A DNA stretch of 64,000 bases from Narthecium ossifragum (Eukaryota; Streptophyta; Magnoliopsida; Dioscoreales; Nartheciaceae). The notes under the pieces were generated by a model. The model saw nothing but the letters and a program-made list of their open reading frames with translations. It was not told where the DNA came from and searched no databases. The stretch lies in assembly GCA_963920575.1 (NCBI GenBank), contig OY986973.1, positions 16,354,062-16,418,061 of the forward strand, given 5' to 3'. Of this stretch, positions 23,465 through 35,200 are shown piece by piece (the stretch's first letter is position 1; the number at the start of each line of letters is the position of its first letter). Made by a program: the position numbers and the translations under genes.

Positions 23465-24730
23465 GTGGAGAAAAATTTTTATAAGCCGGCTGGAAAGCAA
23501 TTTCACCATATTTTTGAAAAAAAAATATTCTTGGCAATGCTAAAAGGCTCATTATTCATGACGATATATCTAACTACATGCATTCTCGTATCATTTGAAT
23601 CATGTGAGAAAGTAGAGAGAGAACCTGAAGAAAAATTTTGGCGTTGCAAGCTTTCTCATATGTCTTACTGTCAACCGCCATCTTGTGTCCTTGAATGGAT
23701 GTCAATGTGCCAAAGTAAATGCTTCGTACCTTATGAATGGTAAGCATTCAACTCCTTCTTGCAGATCGAGTACTTGGCTTTGATGGCGATAACCTTATTT
23801 GGATCATTTGGATCCGATTTGTACTCTATTCTTTCGAACATATCCCAAACTTTAGATTTTCACGGTCGCTTCGACAAAGAAGGGGAATTGGCGGCGGCGG
23901 CGGAGGCGACTTCCGATTGCCCTTCTCCTTGTGTGGACTCCTCGTCCATGTTGATGGAATTTGCATCCCATTTTGTTGTAAGTGATGGAAAATTTGGATC
24001 CATTAACGTTTCAGAGTTGGAGAATTCGAAGCTTGAATGTGTGAGAGAGAGTTCTTAGATACTTTTAGAGATTCATAAGAAAATTTGAAATTGTTGGGTA
24101 CAAAATAGAGTCAATGATCTATTTTATAGAGTACATTTAAAGAACAATTGACAAATTTGTCCTCAAAATTGAACCATTTATTGTCGTTATTTGAGGGCAA
24201 ATCGGGTATAAGTAATAATTGACGATGGTGCCCTATAATATGACAATTTATGGCCATTTTTAGGGGGAAAATAGTCATTATTTATGTCATTTTGAAACAA
24301 TAAAAAGTAAATCATGTAAGGTTTGGCAAAATTATCCCTAAAAACTGGCCATTTTTTACCTTTTTTTAGGGCAAAACGGTAATTCTAGATGGTATTTAGG
24401 AAAAAAAAAGGATTTGAAATAAAAAGTGAATTTAAAGGACCTAATGTCAAAATTGCCCTCGAAATATAACCATTATTGAATGTTTATAAAGGGCAAAATG
24501 GTAATCTATATCGAAAAACAAAAATTTCAAAAATATTTAAAATAAACAAAACAAAAATTTCAGAAAAAACTTTCTAAAACCCGAACCGGGCCCTGACCCA
24601 CCCGGGTTTTGGCCAAGGGCATCTGGATTCTGCCCTAAGCCCATTAATACCCGGCCTTCGGGCCCAAACCCGAGCCGGCCGGCAAAAGCCCGACCAGTCC
24701 TGTGCTCATGGGCCTTTTGTGCAGGCTAGC
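23440..24730 (-). pseudogene. hAT-family transposase relic (RICESLEEPER-like)
   Basis: On the minus strand, 23990-23755 reads through a start-like acidic N-terminus (MDEESTQGEGQSEVASA) into a BED zinc-finger-like stretch KSKVWDMFERI and NDPNKVIAI. Further on, in shifted frames, come GTKHLLWHID, RYIVMNNEPFSIAKN and a FQPAYKNFS...RDVMK stretch. This is the order found in plant hAT transposases. Stops and frameshifts break it and the catalytic and dimerisation parts are absent. The upstream AT-rich leader (24060-24560) and GC-rich subterminal region (24570-24720) suit a hAT 5' end. TIRs were not found. Confidence 0.6.
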
Positions 24731-25126
24731 ATTAGCTAGTGGTATATAATCGAAAGCTATAATTTTATTCTATCTAGATTATTATTGTCTCCTTGGCTCC
24801 TTGCTTGTGAGAATGGGGTTAGGCAGGGAGACAATATTAGGCAAGATGTTTCTATCTATCCTCTTATTAAGGACCAATTTATTAGAGTGTAAGACAATAC
24901 GTGAGGGCCCTAGTAAATATAATTAAGGAACAAATTTGTTTGGTGATAGCGAGGTTTACTTTGTTCAATACTGGGGCCGGTTTTTCTTTTTGGTTTTGGT
25001 TTTGTTTTTCTTTTTCTTTTTATTTCTTATTTCTTTTTGTTTTGAACCAAGTTGGATGCGGACCATCAAAGCTGAAAAAGGAAAAACCACACACCAATGG
25101 CCTAATACAATTAGTGTTTGTTATAA
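24731..25126. other. Intergenic spacer
   Basis: AT-rich DNA with a T-rich pyrimidine tract at 24980-25045. I see no gene or repeat. The last 9 bp (25118-25126, ttgttataa) are the left target-site duplication of the MULE. Confidence 0.5.
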
Positions 25127-26807
25127 GGTTAAATTTTCAATTAGTACCTTGTAGTTTGACCGATATTTTTATGTGGTCTTTATATTTCAAAAAGTTGCAA
25201 TACAGACCCTCAAATTTAAGAATCTCTCTTATGTGATCCGCCACGTCAGCTTCCGTCGAACGCCGTCAACCAGCTAACGGCCACCTAGCACACGTGGCCC
25301 ATTTTTATCCACGTGGCCATTTTTAAATATATTTTATTTAAAAACTTGCCTAGTCAGCATCTTCTTCTCCCTCTTCTCTCTCTCTTCTCCCTCTTCTCTC
25401 TCTCTCTTCTCCCTTTCTCTCTTCCAACCAGCTCACCATCGTCCCCGATATCGCCGTCCCACCTCCATCCCAGCTCCATCCGAGCTCGCCTCCCCGATCT
25501 CGCCGTCGCCGTCCCGATCTCGCCGTCCTGATCTCGCCATCCCGAGCTCGCCGTCCTTAGCTCTTCTCCCTCTTTTCTCTTCCGACCAGCTCCATCCGAG
25601 CTCCATCCCAGCTCCATCCGATGTCGCCGTCCCACCTCCATCCCAGCTCGCCTCGGATCGATCCCGCCATCGCCGTCCCGATCTCGTCGTCGTCGTCCCG
25701 ACATCGACGTCCTAGAGATTGGACGAGGTGGTGATGGGTTTGGCGGCGATCTCGCCGACCCACCTCCGTCCCAGCTCGCCGCGGATCCTTCCCGCCATCG
25801 CCAACCCGATCTCGCCGGCGTCGTCCTGATCTCGTGGTCCCGAGCTCGCCGTCCCGAGCTTGATGTCCCGATCTCGTCGTCCCGAGCTCGCCGATCCCGA
25901 TCCCGAGCCCTCGCCGTCAGTCGCCGATCGGCCGATCCTGTCGCGTCGCCTCCTCTTCTTCGCGATGCCATCCGATCCCCGTCGGATCCAACGCGAGGTC
26001 ACCGCCAAGCCCATCGCCAAACACGTCGTCGGTCCTATCCTCGAGCTCTGAGCTCCATCCCATCCTCCGAGCTCCATCCTGGGTCCATCCCACTTCCATC
26101 CCGGATCCATCCCAGCTCCATCCCATCCTCCGAGCTCCATCCCGGGTCGCCACGGATCCGCACCTCCATCCCAGCTCGCCGCCGTTCGATCCCGTCGTCC
26201 CCAGCTCCATCCCATCCTCCGATCCCCATCCCCATCACCCCCAACATCCACCCGAACGCCATCACGACCTCCGACCTTCTGACCTCCTCCATGGCGATGA
26301 TGCCGCGATGATGCTCCTTACAGGGAGGCCGATGAGTTCGCCGCCGCCTTCGAAGAGGCCATCGAGCTGATCGTCCGCCGGTTTCGGCCATGGAGCCGAC
26401 TAGTTCGCCTCCAGCGCCTGTTCCGGTTCGGCCCGGAGCACCGGCTTAAGAGCCGCATCGCCGCTGTTAAGGACGTGATCTGGGCATCGACGGCGCCGTC
26501 GCCGTTGGGGGCTGGGCATCGACGATGAGCTGGTCGGAAGAGAGAGAGAAGAGGGAGAATAGAGAGAGAGAGAAGAGGGAGAAGATGACGTGGCGGACCA
26601 AATATGTTTAAAAATGGCCACGTGGATAAAAATGGGCCACGTGTGCTAGTTGGCCGTTAGCTGATTGACGGTGTTCGACGGAAGCTGACGTGGCGGACCA
26701 CATAAGAGAGATTCTTAAATTTGAGGGTCTGTATTGCAATTTTTTGAAATATAAGTACCACATAAAAATATCGGTCAAACTACAGAGTATTAATTGAAAA
26801 TTTAGCC
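25127..26807. mobile_element. Pack-MULE (1681 bp) with long terminal inverted repeats
   Basis: Terminal inverted repeats of about 230 bp start GGTTAAATTTTCAATTAGTA on the left and, reversed, GGCTAAATTTTCAATTAATA on the right. A perfect 9-bp duplication TTGTTATAA flanks them (25118-25126, 26808-26816). Nine-bp duplications plus long TIRs define Mutator-like elements. No transposase is present. The centre is a GC-rich, semi-repetitive block of 'atctcgccgtcc' and 'ccatcccagctc' words, plus a P450-like coding fragment. The 205-aa and 179-aa minus ORFs are simple-repeat artefacts. Confidence 0.85.
26307..26483 (+). pseudogene. Captured cytochrome P450 fragment (CYP94-like)
   Basis: A plus-strand frame of about 59 codons reads YREADEFAAAFEEAIELI, then a basic stretch, then LFRFGPEHRLKSRIAAVKDV. 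The pattern FAxAFxxA(x)nRxxxxxxxWxxxRLxxxGxExxLKxxIxxV is what I know from the mid-region of CYP86-clan P450s, especially CYP94. There is no haem-binding or I-helix part, so it cannot make an enzyme. It lies inside the MULE and would be acquired host sequence. The family assignment is from memory and moderate. Confidence 0.45.
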
Positions 26808-27030
26808 TTGTTATAATTAAGTAGCTATTAGTTTGTATTTTAAGAACTACATTCCTGATGAATTTCATGATTGCAATAGTAGTAGGAAAACATCAATTTT
26901 TGTAAGAATAATATTTCCTGAGAAAGAAAGTTTAATGTGATTGAAAAAATGTTTATTTGTTTTTTTATAATATTTAACAATAATATTTCAAACTAATTAT
27001 TCAGATAATAGTCTAGAACATCCCCTCCCA

Positions 27031-27430
27031 TGTAGCGAGCTTTGAAATGAAATGTCTAGCTCGGGTTCTCATGTTTGAACTTGAAGTCAAAACAGTCGTT
27101 TTTCGAATTTTTTACTGTTTTGGGACCCTAGTGTTAACTTCTGGCACTTCCAGTCAGAAGTCTAGGATCCCAAAGTCATTTTTTCCCCCCAAACTGCCCT
27201 GGGGTACTAAAAAGCCATCACCCATATTATGTTCATGCCACATGTGTTAGTGAGCTTTGAAATGAAAAGTCTAGCACGGGTTCTCATGTTTGAACTTAGA
27301 ATTCAAAATGGTCATCTTTTGGACTTTTTATTATTTTTGTGTTAACTTCCGGCACTTCCAGGGTCCCCCCCAACCCGAAGTCATGTTTTCCTTAATTTGC
27401 CCCTGGGATGCCATCACCCATTGATGTGAC
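27031..27430. repeat. Two tandem copies of a 215-bp unit
   Basis: The block gagctttgaaatgaaa-gtctagc-cgggttctcatgtttgaactt starts at about 27036 and again at 27251. Each copy ends with 'gttaactt-ggcacttccag' and 'tgccctggg'. There are no open frames; this is a diverged tandem duplication of unknown origin. Confidence 0.75.
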
Positions 27431-27802
27431 ATGGCAATGACAAAAAAAAATAGTTCCGGCATGGCAGTCCCAAGGCGATCATTACTACATATACATGGCG
27501 CTTACCCAATATGTGGCTCTGTTGTTTGAATTCGAAGAAAAAAAAAGACACGATCTTGATGGACCCGACGATGCGGGGATGGCATCCACGTGGTGCCATT
27601 TCAATGACCCGTGGTACGGCGGTGGTAAAGTCGATAGGACAAGGCCGTGGTTTTTTAACGCGCAAAAATAACGCACATCACGCATATTTTCCAATCTGAC
27701 TCGATAATTTCTCACATGGCTAAAATATGTATTTGATACCTGGTTTTTCAAACAAATTTTTATGTGATACCCGTGTTTTAAAAAGTAAACATTGAATACC
27801 TA

Positions 27803-28002
27803 NNNNNNNNNNNNNNNNNNNNNNNNNNNNNNNNNNNNNNNNNNNNNNNNNNNNNNNNNNNNNNNNNNNNNNNNNNNNNNNNNNNNNNNNNNNNNNNNNN
27901 NNNNNNNNNNNNNNNNNNNNNNNNNNNNNNNNNNNNNNNNNNNNNNNNNNNNNNNNNNNNNNNNNNNNNNNNNNNNNNNNNNNNNNNNNNNNNNNNNNNN
28001 NN
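27803..28002. other. Assembly gap, 200 N
   Basis: Exactly 200 undetermined bases, a conventional placeholder size, so the real length is unknown. Flanks are AT-rich on the left ('gtgatacccgtgttttaaaaag') and repeat-like on the right ('ccacatagga'). An element end is probably hidden here. ORFs drawn across it are meaningless. Confidence 0.98.
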
Positions 28003-28017
28003 CCACATAGGATAAAC

Positions 28018-28132
28018 CATGCCACATAGGATGCCAGTAGGATAACAAAAAGTTAACTTATATCATCCTTATATAGTAGGATGGTTATAAGTTAACCTTT
28101 GGTTGTCCTAGGTGGCGTTCTACGTGGCAGGG
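28018..28132. repeat. Imperfect inverted repeat (foldback) beside the gap
   Basis: The left arm (gccacataggatgccagtag...aaaagttaacttatatcatcc) pairs with the right arm (ggatggttataagttaacct...gtcctaggtggcgttctacgtggc), with a loop of about 10 bp. It may be part of a MITE whose other half is lost in the gap. Confidence 0.6.
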
Positions 28133-28290
28133 ATTATCCTAGGTGGAGCCTACGTGGAGGAGGAGTTAGTGGGAGAGGTGGGAAGTTAGTGGGGGTAGAA
28201 AGGGGGTGGGGAGAGTGAATGATTACCCAACCAGGTGGTAGGGGGGCAAAGTAGTATATATATATAGAGGAATTTTCAAGAGGAAACCAG

Positions 28291-29093
28291 TTCTCTAAGT
28301 CTTATACAGGGAATCGGTATCCTAACCGTCCGGACGATCAGGATCTATTTTGATCCTGATCCCATCGGACGGTCAGTTATTTATCTCACCCTGTACTTAA
28401 CCTCGACCATCAGATCATCACCCCAACTTAATCCCACCATCCACGTCATCTAACTCCTACTTTCTCTCTCTCCTCCAACCCCACCTGCCACCATCTCCTT
28501 TCCCCTTCACCAAGCCCAATCGCGAACCTCTCTAACAACGCGTCGCCAGCGCCGCGCGTAGGGGCTCGTCAGAGATGGGGAACTCTGCCGGAAGGGTCGT
28601 CGGGATGAGGGGAATGGTTCCGATTGGTCGGTGGAACGGTGGTTTGGCGGGTCTGGAGGTACGCCGGCGGTCGAGTTAAGGGAGGACGGCATTGAGGACG
28701 ACGACGAGCTCGACGAGACCGTATCTGGTCGGGGATCAACGGGGAAAAAAGTCGTGGAGAGGTTTAGGGGAGGTCTAGGGTAGTTTTAGGGCGAGATCGA
28801 GGTCGGGCATGGGTTAACAGCGATGGTTGTGGGTTTTGGGTTGCCGTGGGGTTCACCAGAGAGGATGAGGGCGGTGGCTAAGGAGTGGGAAGGGGTCGTG
28901 GGAGCTCAGGGAAGATGACTGGGGACTTGGATAGTGGCGGGGATGGCCGGGAAGGCGAGGTAGAGGTGGAGATCGGCGGTGGGCTAGAGCTTGGGTACGG
29001 GAGAGAGAACGGGGAAGATGATGACGTTGGCTGATGATCAGGACCGACATAGATCTGACGGTCAGGATGATGTTCCCTGTATAAGACTTAGAG
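28291..29093. mobile_element. Non-autonomous TIR element, 803 bp
   Basis: A perfect 20-bp terminal inverted repeat: ctctaagtcttatacaggga at 28291-28310 and its reverse complement at 29074-29093. The interior is GC-rich on the right with imperfect direct and inverted words ('gatcagga', 'gacggtca'). No transposase is present. The flanks do not show a convincing duplication, so the superfamily is unassigned. Confidence 0.65.
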
Positions 29094-29662
29094 GTGTATA
29101 TAATGATTTAGATTTTTGCAATATTATGAAAATATATCCATATTTCAAAATTTACGTCATGGCATCTACATTATGTATCTTCTACCTTCTGATTAATCAA
29201 TAGACGCTAGTTTGACTCAATTTGACCAGACTATCTTTATTTTACTGGATCTGGATCTATGATGAACGCGAAGAAACAAGGTGCCAGTGAAAGGCACTCA
29301 ATCTCGGTGAAGAAGACAGTTAGCTGTCGGCGAAAGAACTGGTGCATCGACTAGAGATAGATAGATTTGGAGAATGTATGTATTCTTTGTCAATACAAAT
29401 CCATTTCATTCCATAGACTTACATTCCATTCCAAAACACTTCGGCGAAACAAACAGGTCCAAAGTAACAAAAACTAGAAAAAGATTCACACTGTAGATAC
29501 AAGGATGCAATTTCAAAATATAGATAGTTTTCCACAAAATAGGAAAAGTTAAGTTATGGAGGAGAAAAAAATCCTAAACATATTTCAATACAACCCAAAC
29601 ATGGAATAAGTTCCTCTGTTCTCATCAGCTTCAAAATTTCTGGGACATGTAACACAAGGGGC
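29094..29662. other. Downstream flank and probable 3' UTR of the receptor kinase
   Basis: AT-rich with no open frame. It contains a short local repeat ('tccatttcattccatagacttacattccattcc', 29400-29435). The receptor-kinase transcript, on the minus strand, should end somewhere here; I cannot fix the poly(A) site. Confidence 0.5.
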
Positions 29663-32251
29663 TTACCTCCTTTCGCTAATGATCTCATTCAGCAGTGTTT
29701 GGGAGGATGCAGCTCTGTTCTCATCAAATTCACTGCTCAGGTTGGAAGGTGGAGTAGCTTGACTATTTGCAGAAATAGTGTTGGAGGTGCCGGAGAAGCC
29801 CGCAAAGTTGCTGCTGAGATCATTGAACTGCCAGTCCGTCAGATAACCCGGCCGTGATGTGACATCGCCCACCTCGATGTCCCCTGATAGCATGGCCACC
29901 ACCCGTGACATTGGAGGACGGAGCAATGGTGATGCCTGGATGCAGAGAAGAGCCACACCAATGACACGGGAGGCCTCGTTCTCGTGGAACCAGGATAGTC
30001 TTGAGTCTACCAGTTCTAGTTCGCGATTGTTCTCATGCAGATGCCAAGCCTGTGAGGAAGAGACATTGACAAAGATCATTCATGGTATAGATTCTCAACT
30101 CAATTTATATCTGTTAGTTTTATCTGCATCAAATATTATTGAAGTATCTTCATTTCTGAGGCAAAGAAGCAATTTTTGCAGCAGGTTTTATAGATAATTA
30201 ATACTCTTGATTCGTTTTATAACTTTAGAAAGTAGACAAATTGCAGATGATATATTGTATTTTCTTGATTTTGCCACTAAGCTCTTATCTATATATGTGT
30301 TAGAGTTCATGTTTTAGTAATAGCTTTAAGTCTTGAGCAAATGAATATTGATAACATACCCATTCAAGAAGATAGACCTTGTCTTCATCAAGGCTTGCAG
30401 CAGAGTTTGGTCTTCCAGAGAGAATCTCAAGAGCCACAACGCCAAATCCAAACACGTCAGCTTTCTCTGTGAGATGACCCCTCATTGCATATTCTGGTGC
30501 AAGATACCCTCTGAAAGGAGTTTTTAAGTTTTTCAAGATGAGTATCAGGCGGTAATTTCTGCTAAATTGAAGAAAAGCTTATGATTCACATAGAATGAGA
30601 TTGCAAACATGGAAACAAAGTAAGCAAGAATAGCGTAGTCACATAGGCAGCAAGCAGCGAATCTTACATTGTGCCAGCAACTCTTGTGCTGATGTGTGTT
30701 TTCTTGTCATCATAAAGCTTGGCTAGTCCGAAATCTGATATTTTTGGGTTTAGTTCATCATCAAGAAGGATATTGCTGGCTTTTACATCTCTGTGTACAA
30801 TTCGAACTCTTGACTCTTCATGGAGATATGCAAGACCTCTTGCGGAACCCAAACATATCTCAAAGCGGGTTTTCCAATCTAGATTTCCACCTCCCTCACC
30901 TATAATTGGAACAGACAAAAAAATGCAGTGATGGTTTTGCATTGAATTGGCTACTAGCATAATATAAATTTTAGATTTGCAAAATGGCGATAAAGCATTA
31001 CCAAAGATTGCTTGATCAAGGCTCTTGTTCACTAAATATTCATAAACCAGGAGTCGCTTCTCTCCTTCGACGCAACAGCCATACAACCTCACAAGGTTTC
31101 GGTGTTGTACTGCTGAAATTGTAGCAATCTCTGCCATAAATTGATGCTTTCCTTGCTGAGAAGCTACAGATAGTTGCTTCACAGCCACTATTCTTCCATC
31201 CGAAAGTTTGCCCTATGAAACAAATCGGATTCGATACTAATCAGTTTAAAAGAAATGTTTATGCTCTTTTTTCTTCAATTCCCGGATAGAAAATGCATAT
31301 CATATGCGGAAGGGTGACTAAAACATTATTAAGATGCATTTGTGTAAGAAAAGAACTTTGAGAATATGATGGTATTTACAAATCACCAAGACTAAAGAAC
31401 TGTTCAGCTCTTTGCATTACTGAGTTTTTCTTTGAGTACATATTTTTAATACATACTTGGTTGTAATTGACAAATGTATAAATGCTGAATATATGTTAGG
31501 TTATACTACTAATTGATATGTCGCATATAACTTCATATCAGAATTTTTCAAAGTAAATCAGTGACAGGCAGGAGCTTTCTATGCATCAAGAGATAACCAT
31601 CATAATCATCATAGAATGTGATAAACAGGTTATCATAAGTTTCCCAGCTATTGGATTGTGAATTCTTCAAAAATTTTTTTACACTTCTATGTCTTTTAAG
31701 CTCATGATTTCTATTGAACGAAAATGCATCCTTGGCGGAGCTGCTCTTCATTTTCAATTTTGTGAGAATGTGGAAGAAAACTTCCTAAGAAGACCAATAC
31801 AATATCAGAGATAGGAATCAGTTATGAGATCACAGCAATTGAAGAAGGAACTACCTTAAAAACAGCACCAAATCCTCCTTCTCCTAGTTTATTAGCAGGA
31901 CTGAAGTCTTCCGTTGCCGTCCTTAATTCAGCATAAGAAAACATGTCTGGTCTAACAACCATTCCTAGAAAATCTGTACAATATGGTACGAAATATTGAA
32001 AATTCATGCATTCACTCAAGTCCTTGTCGAAATAAAAGTTCATGTCTACTATCGGTGGAAATATGTCAACAGAACCTCACCTTCATCATCAGCATCCTTG
32101 GCTAGCTTTCTCTTCCGTATCCATATGTATAGACCGGCAGCCAGGAGGACCAAAGCTGCACCACCAACGGTAATGCCCACAACCAAACCTGTGTTTGTTG
32201 TACTCTTAGAGCCAGTAACTGGTGGCATGTTAACAACAGTGGGGGTGAAAT
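29663..32251 (-). other. Receptor kinase exons 19-24: membrane helix and protein kinase
   Basis: Exon 19 encodes the membrane helix ([20 protein letters not shown], then YIWIRKRK stop-transfer). Exons 20-24 encode the kinase: glycine loop [13 protein letters not shown], catalytic lysine in VAVKQL, HRD motif [13 protein letters not shown] in [15 protein letters not shown]-type [18 protein letters not shown] and the conserved end [20 protein letters not shown]. All catalytic residues are present and HRD has arginine, so an active RD kinase is expected. The C-tail ends [10 protein letters not shown]. Confidence 0.9.
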
Positions 32252-35200
32252 CTGCAAAATCATTTCAATAATACCAACTAGTGATTGATGATTTATTCCA
32301 AATAAATTATTTTCAAATTTGTTTGTGTTCTGTGAATACCAAAAGGAGACACTTGGATGGCTGAAATAGATCCACCGTAGTAACCTTGAGTAGGAACACA
32401 GCAAGTTCCCTTTCCAGCCCAAAAGAAATGAATTTCAAGGAAGTTATCAGTCACAGGAACAACGTAGTGTTTCACCACAGCCTTGAAGGATGCTTCTCCA
32501 GCTTCTTTTCTTATATCAAAGTCCTTCTCTTCCAGAGCCCCCTAGAGAAAAATTGAGATTCAATGAGTCAGAAAGGAGTGTTGCAACTCATATTTCCATG
32601 CTGGAATGAAATAAAATAGGTGTTGAACTTTCCATAGATCTTCTTAATGTAGGTTTTCTCATATTCGTTCTTTCCATTTCGTAAAACAAAATTGTTGTAC
32701 AAAAGGTGCCTTGTTATGTTGATTGAGGGTATAAATACTCATGTAACCCAGAAAGGTTGTAATCTCCATTGGTTCATAGTTAAAAAGAAAAAGCAAAAGG
32801 TCACTACTCTCCTGTGGATGTAGGGAAGTTTTTCCCAACCACATAAATCTGTCCTTCTTTTCTGCTTGTTTTTGAGCATTTTGTGTGCTTTCATTGCTAT
32901 CGTGTAGGATCTACTGCTAACAATTTCATATCACTGAAACAAATGCTAAAGCTCTGTGATTACTGAGAGTCAAATTTGACATCACTAAGTTCATTTTCTT
33001 TTCAAGGAGGTTACAGATTCACATTTTCGTTAGTGAGGGAATAATATTCGCTATTAGTTTTCTAGTAATTGACTAACAATGTATGTAATTTGTCAAGCTT
33101 CAAAATAGGAAACATGGCTGATATGAGAACAATAATGACTGGTGCATCTCATTTTAACTAAGTCTATGCACAGAGAAAGTGGTATTGGATTAAATGCATT
33201 ATATCCTCGGATTCTAAGGTCATACTTGAAATTTAAATGTGCAGCCTGTTCTCCAAGTGATAGATTTGACGTACTATCCATTTTTCCTGGTAATGCAAAA
33301 ATCTTATTAAAAACATGGCACTTCTGCAGACTTATACTTTAGCTAGATATTCTTGCATCTTCTGAACTAAGCAGTTGTGCATTTGCAGTTTATCATCACT
33401 GTCCACATTTACTTGATGCCGCAGATTTTATGCTAATATTTGTACCTGGATATAGATATCAAAGACCCTCCTTCCAACACTTTTCCAAGTTGGTGGGTTG
33501 AGAATTTGTGTTTCAGCAAATTGCAGTTGTACAGTGTAGTTCCCGTTCTCAAGCCCAAGACCATAGTATCTTAGTGATGATGGTGATAATCTTGATGTTT
33601 GATACAATTCCGGATATAGCGTATTTGAGAATTGAGATAAACTGTTAAGGATATATTGAGCATTCGAGGCATCTGCAAAGCTTCCAACATTGCTAATTGC
33701 CCACCTCTGTGAGCCAGTCACGAAATATGAAGCGGCAGTCAGAGTTGCATTGTCGACTTCAAACATAGTTCCATCAGAAGTTGTTACGGTCATACTGCCA
33801 CCACTATTTATTGCTAAGGATGAATCTGTCAACCAAAAAATCACTTATGTAGATTATGGGATCTGGATGTAGGACTTATGATTTAATAAGACAACTGATA
33901 TGCTAACATAAAATACTAGTTTCACAAAATAATTTAAGGTGACTTACAGATAGGAGAACCACGATTGCATGGTGCATTTCTTTGAAGGCAATTTAATCCA
34001 GGTGGCAAAGCACTGCGGTTTTCAAAACCATTTTAAGTGTCAAATGTTTAGGTAATATAGAAGTTCTATGGGTATGGATTAGCCCGATACAAGCACCTGT
34101 TATTAGAATCTCCTATCCCAAAATTATTGGCCACCAAGTTCCTGTACAAAAAGCAAGCATAAATGCTCGTCATTGAAGAAATCATCTCGCGTAAAAATCG
34201 AAGACGAATGGTTCTGAATATCTTGAAACTAATCTTCATTATTTCCTATGAAGAACAAGAGTTCTGTGCGCTATATCGACCAAAGAAATTTGTATTCCTA
34301 TGTCACACAATCAGTTTGTTTTTCTGCCTACATAAGTATGCAGACGGTCAATGATATGGGACAATTTGTTTTCACACTAGTGTATGCCAACAGAAAAAAT
34401 ATTTGAAGCTGATGAAATATCTTAGTTCTTTCTTACAATTACCATCAATGGTATGGTCAAAGAGAGAACAATTATTGACTAAGAGCAATAAATCATAGTC
34501 TTCAAGCATCATTGCACAACAATCAGAGCTACCGGGTCATTCATGCCAATGGAAATGAAAACTTGCAAAGTTTCTGCTTATTTGACATACAGCTGTAGAT
34601 TCTTTTGGCTAACCCAAGAGGGAAGGCTTCCCGAAAGTTGATTGTATGATAGATCTCTGCAAGTGAAAGGCATAAGTTTGGAAGTCATGTTTAGCAAATA
34701 AATTGAAAATTTGAGAAGCAATTCTTCTACAACAAATATCATTGCAAACCTGGAAAATCTAAAATTTGGGATACTTCATAACAATAAGGTTCAAAAACAT
34801 CTATCACTGCAAAGACTTTTTATTGTTGGAGAAATAACCGCATCGAAATAACTAGATTGGCCCTACATAGCCCACCATTATATTTAATTTCTAACATTGC
34901 AATCCTAGAAAGCATACATATTGAGAAGCGACGTGCTTTTTTGGGTGGGCAAGCTTCCTGATAGGCTATTGTTCCCGAGAAACCTGCTTGGAAGACATGA
35001 AAGATAAGTGAAAATTCCAGACCAGTGTAAATGTTCTCAGAACTTGGCAACAGCACATGATGGGGCTATCACAGTAGAGTTGACAAGATGTTCTTACAAG
35101 TAATTAAGCTGGCTCAGATTAAAGACAGATGGAGGAAGTACGCCTGTCAGATTGTTGAAGCTCAAATCCCTTCAACAGAAGATAAATACGCCAGTAAATT

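Noticed and set aside
25354..25971. 205-codon minus-strand ORF rich in R/D/G
   Set aside because: It is generated by repeated 'ccgatctcgccgtc' words inside the MULE; overlapping frames on both strands are equally open, which argues against coding.
27720..28048. ORFs of 72-101 codons across the gap
   Set aside because: They consist almost entirely of undetermined residues.
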